Of a DNA stretch of 29,432 bases, positions 7,200 through 18,484 are shown one piece after another. Source of the DNA: Chloroflexota bacterium (lineage in GTDB: Bacteria > Chloroflexota > Anaerolineae > Caldilineales > Caldilineaceae); NCBI GenBank assembly GCA_003451595.1, contig DMDA01000092.1:55007-84438 (forward strand), read 5' to 3'. The notes under the pieces were generated by a model, which made no database searches, was not told the origin of the DNA, and saw only the letters and a list, made by a program, of their open reading frames with translations. Every line of letters starts with the position of its first letter. Positions within the stretch are counted from its first letter, which is position 1. A program made the position numbers and the translations under genes.

Positions 7200-8614
7200 A
7201 CTCCGTCGTGTCCTTGTTGCGAAGCGAGTGTTGCCCGCAGGTGTGCAGCCATCTCCAGCGCACGTGCGGCCGCGTCGCCGGTGTGCTCGCCAGCATCGAG
7301 CAGTGCAGGCACAGCTGTGGCAGGGACGAATTGTGTGATTTGTGGGTCAGCGGTCAGCAGCTCAGCGAGTGGATTCGGCTGACCTGCCTGTAACGCCGCC
7401 CATGCCGCCAAACTGTGGGCGCGGATGACTTCGTGCAGCGCCTGACGGTCACCGCCAGCCTGCACCGCCGCCATCAATACGCGCTCGGTGGCGGCAAAGA
7501 CGCCGTAGTCGCGCAGGTTGCGCGCAATCGGCCCTGACCAAAAGCGCATTTCCGCCACCAACCGTTGCGATCGACGCAACACTTCATCCGTCAGCAAGAA
7601 GGCTTCCGGCAGCAACAGGCGGCGGTTTGCTGAATCGTCAAGTGTGCGCTCCAGCAGGCTCAGCGCGGCGTTGTCCCACGCCACGCGCGGCAATGCTGCC
7701 ACCAGCCGCGTCAGGCTATCGATGTTCTCCGCTGTGATTGGGTTGCGCTTGAAGGGCATCGCGCTCGAGCCGACCTGTCTGGCGCCGAAGGGTTCGCTCC
7801 ACTCGCCAAAGGGTGGGCTTTGGAGTATGCGCAAGTCGAAGGCGAATTTGTGCAGGCTGGCGCACACACCTGCCAATGCGTTGAGCACCAGCCAATCTTG
7901 TTTGCGCGGATAGGTTTGCGTTGCAACAGGAAATGCCTGCAGCCCCAGCGTCGCCATGACGTGTTCTTCTAGCTGGCGCGCACTCCAGCCACTGTCTGCC
8001 AGGAGCTGCGTGTAGCTGGCGCTGGTGCCGACGGCGCCCTTCAACCCTTTGCCGCGCACACCTGCCCGCACCCGGCGCAGCTCTTCGAGGTCGCCGAGCA
8101 GGTCTTGGGCATACTGCGCCAGGCGGTAGCCAATGGTGGTCGGCTCGGCGGGTTGGATGTGGGTGAAGGCGATGGTGGCCGTGTGCGCCTCGGCTTCGAT
8201 GCGGTCGGCCAGCGTCGTCAGCAGATTGGCAAGCTGGTCGATCACCAGGTCGAGCGCATCGCGCAGACGCAGGGCGTCGACATTGTCGAGGATGTCCATC
8301 GAGGTTGCGCCAAGATGGATGATTGCGCCGCCAATCGGGCACTGCTCGGCGTAGGTCTTGATCTCGGCCATCAGGTCGTGGCGAATTTCCTGCTCGATGG
8401 CCTCGGCGCGGGCGATGTCAATGTCGTCCTGGTGGGCGCGCAGATCGGCGACCTGGGCAGCGCTGACCAAGCCTGCGGCGTGCTGCGCCTCAGCCAGCGC
8501 AACCCATACGCGGCGCAGAAGCCGACGCTTATGCGCTTCGCTCCATAGCCGACGCATGGCGTCGCCGCCGTAGCGCCAGGTGAGCGGAGAAAGATAAGTT
8601 TCGTGATCGAACAT
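7196..8614 (-). CDS. purB: Adenylosuccinate lyase
   Basis: 472 residues, normal length. It acts twice in purine synthesis: SAICAR to AICAR plus fumarate, and adenylosuccinate to AMP plus fumarate. The fumarase/aspartase superfamily signature GSSAMPFKRNPITAEN lies near residue 281, and HLGATSMDILDN carries the conserved active-site region. ATG 8614 (MFDHETYLSPL) is chosen because GAGG lies 8-9 bases upstream and the alignment-like start of the family fits; an in-frame start 22 codons earlier would add a non-homologous stretch. It lies 66 bp after the phosphatase gene and overlaps the methyltransferase gene. Confidence 0.96.
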   Translation of the reverse strand: MFDHETYLSPLTWRYGGDAMRRLWSEAHKRRLLRRVWVALAEAQHAAGLVSAAQVADLRAHQDDIDIARAEAIEQEIRHDLMAEIKTYAEQCPIGGAIIHLGATSMDILDNVDALRLRDALDLVIDQLANLLTTLADRIEAEAHTATIAFTHIQPAEPTTIGYRLAQYAQDLLGDLEELRRVRAGVRGKGLKGAVGTSASYTQLLADSGWSARQLEEHVMATLGLQAFPVATQTYPRKQDWLVLNALAGVCASLHKFAFDLRILQSPPFGEWSEPFGARQVGSSAMPFKRNPITAENIDSLTRLVAALPRVAWDNAALSLLERTLDDSANRRLLLPEAFLLTDEVLRRSQRLVAEMRFWSGPIARNLRDYGVFAATERVLMAAVQAGGDRQALHEVIRAHSLAAWAALQAGQPNPLAELLTADPQITQFVPATAVPALLDAGEHTGDAAARALEMAAHLRATLASQQGHDGV

Positions 8615-8680
8615 GGTGTAGCCTCGTGTGAGAGGGGATGGAGCACATGGGGAGATTGAGAGAGCGGGAGACTCTCGCAA

Positions 8681-9547
<867 letters not shown>

Positions 9548-9590
9548 GAGAATGTCATTCTATGCGCTTGATCATCCGATACGGTGCGAT

Positions 9591-9619
9591 ACTGTACCCA
9601 AAACGCGCAGCTTGTGCAA
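9591..9619 (-). promoter_or_regulatory. Promoter of the cysQ-purB-methyltransferase-sdaA operon
   Basis: On the minus strand TTGCAC (9619-9614) and TACAGT (9596-9591) are separated by 17 bp, placing the start point near 9584, 37 bases before the cysQ start codon. Confidence 0.6.
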
Positions 9620-9659
9620 AGTTGCATACAGATAGAATGCATTGTTTGCCGCCGTCAAT

Positions 9660-11060
9660 CTACCGCTTGTCGGCGGCGCAACGCACCCCCAGCCAGTTGG
9701 CGGCTGTGCGCGGCGCAGTTGGAAGCGATGCTGCAGTGCGCAGGCGTTCTGCCGTGTCCACGAACGCGCCGCCCTTGACCAGATACAGCGTGGCGCCATC
9801 CTGCGTGACCGCCGTCGCTGTCCACTCCGCCACATTCCCGGCCATGTCGCTGGCGCCCAGTGCGCTGTCTCCGGCGGGCTGAAAGGAGCCAACTTGCGTC
9901 GTGTCGCCGATGCCAAGCGCAGCGCTGTTAGCGCGCTGCACTGCGAACTCATCGCCCCAGGGATAGCGATACATGCGGTTGGTGGCTGGAGCAAAGGCAG
10001 CGGCCACTTCCCATTCTGCGGCGGTGGGCAGACGCTTGCCCATAAAGCGGCAGAAGCGCGCCGCACTGTCGTAATCGAGATTGATCATCGGAAAGCGAGA
10101 AAATGCCGGGTCGAGCAGGTAGCCGGGGCGAGTAGCGCTGGCGGTCGTGGCCGGCCAAGGGCAGGCGCCGCGCTCATAGCAGCGGCGGTAATCGGCAACC
10201 GTTGCCTCGAAGCGGTCGATGCGAAATGCAGCTAGCTCGACCACTTCCGTTGCGTCGCCTGGTCTCAGGGTGACAGTGTAACGGCCAGCCGGCGCGTCGA
10301 TCATGCTGGCGCTTTGTGCTCGTTGCCACCATATGACAGCGCCAGCCACCACGGCGAGGGCTGCCGTCACGCCCATTAGCCACAGCCAGCGGCGCCGCCG
10401 TTGGCGGGCGACCTCGCCTTCGACCCAGGCCGGCGTCAGCGTCGATTTGACTTCAGCGTTGAGCGCCGCTTCGGTGTTGCGCGCTGCTGGCGGTGTGGGG
10501 GCGCTTAATGCCGCCAGCGCCGCGTTGGCCTGACTGCGACGGGTCGAATCGGTGGTTGCGATGGTGCGCAGCCGTTCACTCAAGAGAGCGGCCCACGCCG
10601 CGCTCTGGGTATCGCATTGGTGCAGTCGAGCCAGGTCGCCGGGAGAAAGTGGCGGCGTAGCCTGAAAAAGTGCGTCCTCCAGCACGACGGCGGTGCGCTC
10701 CGGGTCGCTCTGGTAACGCAACGCCGTCAACATGCCGCGCCGTCGCGCCAATGCGGTGCGCAGCAGCAGCGTACGCTGGCTTTCATCCAGGTCGTGACCG
10801 GCTTCCAACACCAGTAGCCCGTCGCGCAGTAGTTCATCTGTGGGCAACGCGCCGCGTCGCCACCATTCATCCAGCGCGATATTGAGCGCATGTTGCACCC
10901 GCTGCGTGCGAGGATCGCTGGCTGGCGGCGTTGGGGTGACAACGGGGCGGCTGCCCGGCCGCCGATAGGCGGCGGTTTCATCGTCATATTCCCAGGCAAT
11001 ATCGGCGGCGACACTGTTCGGCGGCGCCGGATGGGTCGGCTTCTTCTTGCGAAAAGACAT
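9660..11060 (-). CDS. Membrane protein with degenerate FGE/SUMF1-type outer domain
   Basis: 466 residues. A cytoplasmic N-terminal part (1-~220) begins with MSFRKKKP and holds a helical middle section of unknown function. A single membrane helix follows (~223-246, WLWLMGVTAALAVVAGAVIW), then a C-terminal formylglycine-generating-enzyme-like (SUMF1) domain outside the cell: FRIDRFEATVADYRRC, FCRFMGKRLPTAAEWEVAA, YPWGDEF, GASDMAGNVAEWT, VKGGAF and LGVRCAAD. The two cysteines that true FGEs use for catalysis (MCHRSYC-like segment after KGGS) are absent (FVDTAERLR here), so it is probably a binding or structural member, not a sulfatase activator. Start 11060 is chosen because a -10 box ends seven bases before it (leaderless). 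Divergent from the zinc-ribbon gene. Confidence 0.85.
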   Translation of the reverse strand: MSFRKKKPTHPAPPNSVAADIAWEYDDETAAYRRPGSRPVVTPTPPASDPRTQRVQHALNIALDEWWRRGALPTDELLRDGLLVLEAGHDLDESQRTLLLRTALARRRGMLTALRYQSDPERTAVVLEDALFQATPPLSPGDLARLHQCDTQSAAWAALLSERLRTIATTDSTRRSQANAALAALSAPTPPAARNTEAALNAEVKSTLTPAWVEGEVARQRRRRWLWLMGVTAALAVVAGAVIWWQRAQSASMIDAPAGRYTVTLRPGDATEVVELAAFRIDRFEATVADYRRCYERGACPWPATTASATRPGYLLDPAFSRFPMINLDYDSAARFCRFMGKRLPTAAEWEVAAAFAPATNRMYRYPWGDEFAVQRANSAALGIGDTTQVGSFQPAGDSALGASDMAGNVAEWTATAVTQDGATLYLVKGGAFVDTAERLRTAASLPTAPRTAANWLGVRCAADKR

Positions 11061-11067
11061 GCGCATC

Positions 11068-11096
11068 ATTGTATGCAGTGCACGGCAAAGTGCAAA
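11068..11096 (-). promoter_or_regulatory. Leaderless promoter of the FGE-like gene
   Basis: On the minus strand TTTGCA (11096-11091), a 17-bp spacer and TACAAT (11073-11068). The expected start point coincides with ATG 11060, which explains the lack of a Shine-Dalgarno and fixes the translation start. Confidence 0.6.
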
Positions 11097-11128
11097 CATC
11101 AAGAGCGGAGGCGTCACACCTAGAGGAA

Positions 11129-11158
11129 TTGGCGCGCACCTCGATTACGGGCTAGAAT
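11129..11158 (+). promoter_or_regulatory. Promoter of the zinc-ribbon membrane protein gene
   Basis: TTGGCG (11129-11134) and TAGAAT (11153-11158) with an 18-bp spacer. The start point would be near 11165, 35 bases before ATG 11200. Confidence 0.55.
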
Positions 11159-11199
11159 CAGCATGCGGATCAATCCTTGCCAGACCCATGGGGTGGAGC

Positions 11200-12282
11200 A
11201 TGAGCCAGAAAGAACTTGGTTACGTCGAATTGGAGTGGACTTGCCCGGTCTGCAAGACGCGTAACGCCGGTACGCAGAGCATATGCGGCGGATGCGGCGC
11301 TGCGCAGCCGGAGCAAGTGCAGTTCGAGACGCCAGTCGCCGCCGCGCTGGCTGAAGACCAGGCCAAGATCGAACGCGCTAAGGCTGGCCCCGACAAACAC
11401 TGTGCATTCTGTGGTGCGCGCAACCCGGCCAATGCCAAGACCTGCAAACAGTGTGGCGCTGACCTGACCGAAGGCAAAGCGCGTGAGAGTGGCAAAGTCG
11501 TCGGTGCGTATGTCGCCGACGCGGGCGCCGTCATCAAGTGCGCGGCGTGCGGCATGGATAATCCGGCGGCGGCGCGGCAGTGTGTCCGTTGTGGCGCGCC
11601 ACTGGGGAAGGAACCCGTTGCCCCGGTTGCGGCGCCAACGCCTGTGCCCGCGCGTGGCACGGGACAAGGTCTGCTCATCTTTGCCGGGATTGCCGTCGTC
11701 ATTGTGCTGGCGTTGGGCTGGCTGGTCTTCGCCATGTTTCAGACGAATACGACCGTCGCCACCGCCGTCGATGCGCGTTGGGAGCGTTCGATTGCGATCA
11801 TGGGGCAGGCGCCGGTGCGCGTCAGCGCCTGGCGTGAGCAGGTGCCCGATGGCGCAGCGAATCTGAGTTGCCGCGCCGAGGTGCGCAGCACCAGCGACTC
11901 ACCGCAGCCAGGGGCGCGCGAGGTTTGCGGCACGCCATACACGCTGGACACCGGCACTGGCATGGGCAAGGTCGTACAGGATTGCGTCTACGAAATCTAC
12001 GACGACTACTGCACCTACACTACGCTGCAATGGGGCGTCATCAATACGGTCGTCCAACGGGGCAGCGGCCTGGCGGCGACCTGGCCCAGCGCCAATCTAC
12101 GCCCTGGCGAGGAACTGGGCCAACGCAGCGAAAGGTATGTCTGCATCGTTGTGGCAAACGATCGTGAGTACACCGTTGAGCTGCACAACGCGGCGGAATT
12201 CGAGCAATGTCAATCCGGCAGCAAGTGGAACCTCACGGTGAACTCGCTGGGAAGCGTGGTCGCCGCCGAGCCGGCGCGCTAA
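11200..12282 (+). CDS. Triple zinc-ribbon single-pass membrane protein
   Basis: 360 residues. Three zinc ribbons, all with the spacing C-x2-C-x10-C-x2-C, lie at residues 15-32, 68-85 and 114-131. A Pro/Ala linker leads to one membrane helix (~157-181, LLIFAGIAVVIVLALGWLVF) and a C-terminal domain of about 180 residues outside the cell, which has six or so cysteines and no motif I recognise. The topology is ribbons inside, sensor-like domain outside. Start ATG 11200 has GGTGGAG just upstream; longer in-frame starts have no such site and add a non-conserved stretch. Zinc ribbons of this kind usually bind protein or nucleic acid, so a scaffold or sensory role is possible but inferred. The stop codon touches the 92-bp repeat. 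Confidence 0.85.
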   Translation: MSQKELGYVELEWTCPVCKTRNAGTQSICGGCGAAQPEQVQFETPVAAALAEDQAKIERAKAGPDKHCAFCGARNPANAKTCKQCGADLTEGKARESGKVVGAYVADAGAVIKCAACGMDNPAAARQCVRCGAPLGKEPVAPVAAPTPVPARGTGQGLLIFAGIAVVIVLALGWLVFAMFQTNTTVATAVDARWERSIAIMGQAPVRVSAWREQVPDGAANLSCRAEVRSTSDSPQPGAREVCGTPYTLDTGTGMGKVVQDCVYEIYDDYCTYTTLQWGVINTVVQRGSGLAATWPSANLRPGEELGQRSERYVCIVVANDREYTVELHNAAEFEQCQSGSKWNLTVNSLGSVVAAEPAR

Positions 12283-12373
12283 TAGACAACACAAATAGAC
12301 TTTGCTCATCTTCCCGGAAGCTCTGAGCTTCCGGGAAGATATCGGATGTACGATGTTTGATTGTGCTATCTAT
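12282..12373 (+). repeat. 92-bp repeat element, copy 1
   Basis: Identical over 92 bp to 29143-29234 and in the same orientation. The ends form an imperfect inverted repeat: ATAGACAACACAA at the left against ATAGATAGCACAA read from the right end (11 of 13). The centre (12308-12340) is a perfect 33-bp inverted repeat with one unpaired base. It begins at the last base of the TAA stop of the zinc-ribbon gene. It could be a MITE-like element, a REP-like palindrome or a conserved transcription terminator. It contains no gene of its own. Confidence 0.9.
12308..12340. terminator. Palindrome inside repeat copy 1
   Basis: ATCTTCCCGGAAGCTC and its exact complement flank a single T, giving a stem of 15 pairs with a three-base loop when folded as RNA. 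It lies 26 bp after the zinc-ribbon stop codon, where a terminator is expected. The bases after it are not a T-run, so it may protect 3' ends rather than end transcription. Confidence 0.5.
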
Positions 12374-12703
<330 letters not shown>

Positions 12704-13945
12704 ATGACTGCCGATGTGTTGATCGTGGGTGCAGGGCCAGCGGGGTTGGCGTTGGCTGCAGCGCTGGGAGAGATTGGTCTGCGGGTCGAGGGCATCGCCC
12801 CTGCTGACCCGGCTGCGTCGTGGACAAACACATACGGCATCTGGGAGGACGAGTTGCCGACATCGACGTTGGCTGCCATGCTGCAGCAACGGTGGACGGA
12901 TTGTGTGGCCTACACTGGCGACGACGAGATGCGTCTGGCGCGCGTCTACGGGCTGCTTGACAATAGCCGCCTTCAGGGGCATCTGTTGGAACGCTGCGCG
13001 CGCGGCGGCGTGCGCTGGCGGCGGCAGGCAGCCCATGCGATTGCTCACACAGCAAGCTATTCCACTGTCACGCTGGTCGATGGCAGCGAGGTGTGCGCGC
13101 GGGTTGTCGTTGACGCCAGCGGGCACGCGCCGATCTTCGTGCAGCGGCCGGCGCATGGCGCCGTCGCTTACCAGGCGGCCTATGGCGTCGTCGGGCGCTT
13201 TGTACGTCCCCCAGTGCGCGCCGGGCGTATGGTGCTGATGGATTACCGCGCCGATTTCCTGACGGCAACCGAGCGTCAACAGGAGCCGCCAACCTTTCTG
13301 TACGCGATGGATTTGGGAGAGGGTCGTTACTTTGTCGAAGAGACCTCGCTGGCGCATGCGCCCGCCGTGCCTTTTAACATGCTGCGAGGGCGACTGCATC
13401 GGCGGCTGGCGCATTGGGGTTGCCCCGTGCGCACTATCGAGCACGAAGAGTTCTGCCTCTTTCCGATGAATATGCCCGTGCCCTATCTCGACCAGCCTGT
13501 GCTTGGTTACGGCGGTGCGGCAAGCATGGTGCATCCGGCTTCCGGCTATCAGGTAGGGGCGGCGTTGCGTTATGCACCGATCGTGGCGCACGCGTTGGCC
13601 GCAGCGCTACAAACGCCCAACGCCACGCCCGGTCACATTGCCCACGTCGGTTGGGGAGCGTTGTGGCCGCAAGCACGATTGCACAATCACCGGCTCTATC
13701 TTTTCGGTTTGCAGACGCTGCTGAGCTTTGATACGGCGCGGCTCCAGCGCTTCTTTGCCACGTTCTTTCGGCTGCCGCGTGCACAGTGGGCTGGCTATCT
13801 TTCCAACACGCTGAGCACGCCGGAGGTCATGCAAACGATGCTGACCCTCTTTCTGCACGCGCCGGGCGATGTGCGCAGCGGATTGATGACGGCGGCGCTG
13901 CGCCATCCTGCCATGTTTGCGCGTGCGGTGACCGGCCTGGCCTAG
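12704..13945 (+). CDS. crtL: Lycopene beta-cyclase, CrtL type
   Basis: 413 residues. FAD/NAD-binding loop at the N-terminus (DVLIVGAGPAGLALAAALGE), then the cyclase signatures NTYGIWEDELP, YGLLDNSRLQ, VLMDYR, FLYAMDLGEGRYFVEETSLA and GGAASMVHPASGYQVGAAL. These match the cyanobacterial/plant CrtL family rather than bacterial CrtY or the heterodimeric types. It closes the ends of lycopene to beta-rings, redox-neutral but flavin-dependent, in the membrane. No other carotenoid gene is nearby, so the rest of the pathway must be elsewhere. ATG 12704 follows a G/A-rich stretch (GTAGGGTAAGG). The gene converges on the muramidase gene with only six bases between stops. Confidence 0.9.
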   Translation: MTADVLIVGAGPAGLALAAALGEIGLRVEGIAPADPAASWTNTYGIWEDELPTSTLAAMLQQRWTDCVAYTGDDEMRLARVYGLLDNSRLQGHLLERCARGGVRWRRQAAHAIAHTASYSTVTLVDGSEVCARVVVDASGHAPIFVQRPAHGAVAYQAAYGVVGRFVRPPVRAGRMVLMDYRADFLTATERQQEPPTFLYAMDLGEGRYFVEETSLAHAPAVPFNMLRGRLHRRLAHWGCPVRTIEHEEFCLFPMNMPVPYLDQPVLGYGGAASMVHPASGYQVGAALRYAPIVAHALAAALQTPNATPGHIAHVGWGALWPQARLHNHRLYLFGLQTLLSFDTARLQRFFATFFRLPRAQWAGYLSNTLSTPEVMQTMLTLFLHAPGDVRSGLMTAALRHPAMFARAVTGLA

Positions 13946-13951
13946 CCTGGG

Positions 13952-16099
13952 CTACTCTTTTCCACCGGGGTTTCCACCGGGGCGCGCCCCGCTACGGAGG
14001 GCGTGCTTATCCATCAGTTCTTTGAGCCGCGCGATCGCATCATCCGTTGCCTGGTTGAGGTCGTCGAGATAGGTGTCAGGGCGCTGCGCCTGCGTCAGCG
14101 TCGTCCAGTAGCTGTTGTAGATGATTCCCAGCCAGGTGATGAACTGCAGGTTCTCTTCCAGAGCCTGCACCGGGCGGCTGATGAAATAGCCGAGGAAAGC
14201 GGTGGCGCTCAGTCCGCCGAAGATCAGCGTCGTGACGACGTTGTTCTGAATCAGCGCCACTGCGGCAGCGACCACAAAGGCCGTTACGCCCACGCCAAAG
14301 AGGATGCGATGCATCCACACCGTTGTCCAGTAGGGGTTCATGAAGGCGTCGAGGATGCGACGGAACATCGTCTCGTTGTTGCGGAAGCCGTGTTCGATGT
14401 GTTCGCGCCACGCGCTGTATAGCTGCGGGTCAGCCTCAGCCAACGGTGCGCCGGGTTTGGGCGAGGTCGGTTGTGGCGTCGCAGCTGGGGGCGGCGCCGC
14501 CACGCCGGCCGGCAACGGTGGGCGGACGCCGGCAAAGGCAACCGCGTATTCGCGCATCTTGCCGGCGTAGAAATCGGGCTGACCTGGGCCGTTGTAGACG
14601 ACGGCAAAGCGGCGATATTCTTTGTTGCGGATGGCGTCGACCAGGTTGTTCACTTCCATGAAGCGGAAGAGCGCCCGCAGTTGCGCGCCCGCGTCGTGTG
14701 CGAAGGCGGCAAACATTGCTTCAGGCGTGGGATAGCCGATTGCAGCGTAGTTAAAGCCCATGATCTGCGCCGCACCCATGCTGATCGACTGGATCGCAGC
14801 GCGTTCGTCGAAGCGGCGAGCGAAGTCGAAAATTTGCCACTCGTCGGCGTTCTGACCGGTGTGAGCTGGCAGCCAGGGTCCGTCAGGTTGGGGACGCCAG
14901 TAGTGCTCCTTCCAGCTTTCGACCGCACCAAAGCGGAAGTGTTGCTTGAAGGTCTCCGGGTTGGCTTTGCCCCAAAAACGCCAGAAGAGTTGGTTCTCGA
15001 AGCGGATGACCATGCGCCCATCGTCTCCAAAGGGCTGCCCCGCCGACTCGGTGACAAGCACGCCGACCGCGTCCGCCGGATCGATGTCGAGCCTGGTGCA
15101 CTCGTCGAGGATCAGCCCGCCGTAGCGATTCCAGAAGCGTGCGGCGGTGCGGGCGGTGAAATCGGCGATTGCTTCGGCGTCGATCAATTGCGCGGCGGGC
15201 GGTGGGAAATCAGCGACAACGTCGCCGGTGCTGACAGGCGGCGCATAGACGATCGTCCAGACCGGTTCGCCAAAGGGCGCGCCGGCCGGGTTTGTCAGCC
15301 GCCAGTCGCTGCGCAATTCGCCGAGAGCCGCATGTGTGACGAACTCGACGGCGATGGTTGCTTCGGCGCCCGGCGGGGTGACGGGGACGGGCACGGCGTC
15401 GGGCGCGCCTAACCGGTCGTTGGCGATGTGCACCAGCCGGTAACCGTCGCCCCACGTGGTGTCGCCGGTGTTGCGCATCACCCACTGCTTGACAAAGCGC
15501 TCACCCGGTTTCAGCACAGCGCCATCCTGAATTGGGTCGGCGTCGCGCACATAGAGGGCATTGTCTACACCCACTGGGGCCGGGTTGCTTTGCGTGCGCT
15601 GAAACGTGACCAGGAAGGAGTGATGAAAGCGCGTATTGCCGTCTTGCCCGTCGCTAGTCTTTTCATTGATGTCATGGTCAGTGTGCAGATTGACAACGCG
15701 CGCCGACGGCAGTCCGTCGCCCTCGATCCAGACGCTAATGTGCTGCCCCTTGTTGACGTCAATGTCGGCGTGACCGAGATCGGCGTCATCTTTGTCGAGT
15801 GGGCGCGGGGGCGCGCTTTCATCGGGGCGGCGACCTTCCCAGGTGTAGGCCACGCGCAGGGATGGGTTGCGATCGCGTTGGCCATTGGCAGCAAGCACGC
15901 GCACAAAGATGTTGTGCTTGCCGCGATTCTCGTCTGCACTCAGATGGCGCACGTTGATGACCTGCCAGAAGGGGCTGTTGCCCGGCGCGTTGGCTGGCTC
16001 CAGCCGCACTCCATAGGCTACTGCCTCGTTGACCGGGCCGCTCAAGGTGACGGCGGCAGGCGTGGAGCGTTCATCGGTCAAAGGTGGTGGTGCAGACAT
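13952..16099 (-). CDS. FW-domain N-acetylmuramidase with C-terminal two-helix membrane module
   Basis: 715 residues. N-terminal beta-rich domain (~20-170, WQVINVRHLSADENRGKHN) of a kind I do not name; then an NBR1-type FW/Ig-like domain (~175-285, FVKQWVMRNTGDTTWGDGYR); then a phage-type N-acetylmuramidase (DUF3380 family, ~300-520) with the catalytic Glu in VTESAGQPFGDDGRMVIRFE, plus SMGAAQIMGFNYAAIGYP and VVYNGPGQPDFYAGKM. A Pro-rich linker (~520-550) leads to a helical region with two membrane segments (~590-612 and ~618-640) and a helical tail. There is no N-terminal signal peptide, so how the muramidase reaches peptidoglycan, or whether it stays inside, is open. ATG 16099 has AAAGGAG upstream. 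It follows fabI by 90 bp. No phage genes are near. Confidence 0.85.
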   Translation of the reverse strand: MSAPPPLTDERSTPAAVTLSGPVNEAVAYGVRLEPANAPGNSPFWQVINVRHLSADENRGKHNIFVRVLAANGQRDRNPSLRVAYTWEGRRPDESAPPRPLDKDDADLGHADIDVNKGQHISVWIEGDGLPSARVVNLHTDHDINEKTSDGQDGNTRFHHSFLVTFQRTQSNPAPVGVDNALYVRDADPIQDGAVLKPGERFVKQWVMRNTGDTTWGDGYRLVHIANDRLGAPDAVPVPVTPPGAEATIAVEFVTHAALGELRSDWRLTNPAGAPFGEPVWTIVYAPPVSTGDVVADFPPPAAQLIDAEAIADFTARTAARFWNRYGGLILDECTRLDIDPADAVGVLVTESAGQPFGDDGRMVIRFENQLFWRFWGKANPETFKQHFRFGAVESWKEHYWRPQPDGPWLPAHTGQNADEWQIFDFARRFDERAAIQSISMGAAQIMGFNYAAIGYPTPEAMFAAFAHDAGAQLRALFRFMEVNNLVDAIRNKEYRRFAVVYNGPGQPDFYAGKMREYAVAFAGVRPPLPAGVAAPPPAATPQPTSPKPGAPLAEADPQLYSAWREHIEHGFRNNETMFRRILDAFMNPYWTTVWMHRILFGVGVTAFVVAAAVALIQNNVVTTLIFGGLSATAFLGYFISRPVQALEENLQFITWLGIIYNSYWTTLTQAQRPDTYLDDLNQATDDAIARLKELMDKHALRSGARPGGNPGGKE

Positions 16100-16189
16100 G
16101 ATGGTTCTCCTTTGGTAGCCAGAACCGCTAGTATAAGAACCGGCTGCCGCATGGGGGCAAGCGGTCTCCTTCACCCTGTCCGTGGTCGT

Positions 16190-16993
16190 TTACTCGCTCT
16201 TGCCTTCGCCCCCCATCAATGCCGGATCCGGCGCCCCCATGATGTTGTAGCCACCGTCAACGTAGAGCACCTCGCCCGTGATACGCGTGGCGTGGTCGCT
16301 GAGCAGGAAGACGGCCGCCTGCCCCACGTCCTCCTGATCGACGTTGCCCATTGGCGCCACCTGGCCGACGTAGTTGAGGCTCTTGCGGAAGCCGCTGACG
16401 CCCGACGCTGCCAACGTCTTGATTGGGCCGGCGCTGATGGCGTTAACGCGGATGCTGTCCTTGCCCAAATCCCACGCCAGGTAGCGCACCGAGGCTTCGA
16501 GCGCCGCCTTAGCCACGCCCATCACGTTGTAATTCGGCGTCACTTTTTCGGCGCCAAAATAAGTCATCGTCACCATGGCGCCGCCATCGGTCATCAGTGG
16601 ACGGGCGCGCTTCGCCAGAGCGATCAGGCTATAGCAGCTCACGTCGAGAGCAATGCGGAAGCCATTGCGGCTGGTGTCGACGAAGCGTCCCCCCAATTCT
16701 TCACTGGGCGCAAAGGCGATCGAGTGCACTAGAAAGTCGAGTTTGCCGAAGTGTGCGGCCACTTTCTCGAACAAGGCGTCGATGGCGGCGTCGTCGGTCA
16801 CGTCGCACTCCTCCACAAAGGTGGCGCCAATGCTCTCTGCCAGCGGCTCGACGCGCTTCTTGAGGATTTCCCCGGCGTAGCTGAAGCCAAGTTCGGCGCC
16901 TTCGGCGTGCAACGCCTGGGCGATGCCCCACGCAATTGAGTTTTTGTTGGCAACGCCAAAGACCAGCCCCTTCTTTCCGCTAAACAGCCCCAT
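16190..16993 (-). CDS. fabI: Enoyl-[acyl-carrier-protein] reductase (NADH)
   Basis: 267 residues. Last reductive step of each fatty-acid elongation round, reducing trans-2-enoyl-ACP with NADH. Short-chain dehydrogenase fold with the FabI-type cofactor loop GLVFGVANKNSIAWGIAQAL and the catalytic Tyr155-x6-Lys162 pair in NYNVMGVAK, preceded by Tyr145, matching the E. coli FabI spacing (146, 156, 163). ISAGPIKTLAASG and VLYVDGGYNIMG are also typical. ATG 16993 has AAGGAG nine bases upstream; a longer frame without a ribosome site is discounted. A short inverted repeat AGAGCG/CGCTCT lies in the leader (17024-17047 region). Confidence 0.97.
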   Translation of the reverse strand: MGLFSGKKGLVFGVANKNSIAWGIAQALHAEGAELGFSYAGEILKKRVEPLAESIGATFVEECDVTDDAAIDALFEKVAAHFGKLDFLVHSIAFAPSEELGGRFVDTSRNGFRIALDVSCYSLIALAKRARPLMTDGGAMVTMTYFGAEKVTPNYNVMGVAKAALEASVRYLAWDLGKDSIRVNAISAGPIKTLAASGVSGFRKSLNYVGQVAPMGNVDQEDVGQAAVFLLSDHATRITGEVLYVDGGYNIMGAPDPALMGGEGKSE

Positions 16994-17194
16994 GAATGAT
17001 TCTCCTTCATCGTCATAAAATGCAGAGCGATCTTGAGAAGCCGCTCTACTGAATAATGCAGATGTACGACAATGTAACACCGCAGGTGCGCCGGGGTTGC
17101 GCCGGAAGGCGGCTATCGCCTTGCGCTTTCTTTGCGCCCGGTGCGTCCTGGCGTCATCGTCAGGGCATGCCCAACCGGTTTCTGTGTTCGTTCG

Positions 17195-18436
<1,242 letters not shown>

Positions 18437-18484
18437 CGATCTCCTCCAAACCAGATAACCATCCAGGGTGTTGTATGGCGCAGA

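Noticed and set aside
9660..11060. True formylglycine-generating enzyme (sulfatase activator)
   Set aside because: The catalytic cysteine segment after VKGG is missing and no sulfatase gene is nearby.
13952..16099. Prophage endolysin
   Set aside because: Flanked by carotenoid, lipid and tRNA-charging genes with no phage structural, holin or integrase gene, and the protein carries its own membrane module.
15428..16732. Plus-strand frame of 434 codons across the muramidase and fabI
   Set aside because: It runs opposite two well-supported genes and crosses the gap between them; no motif is seen.
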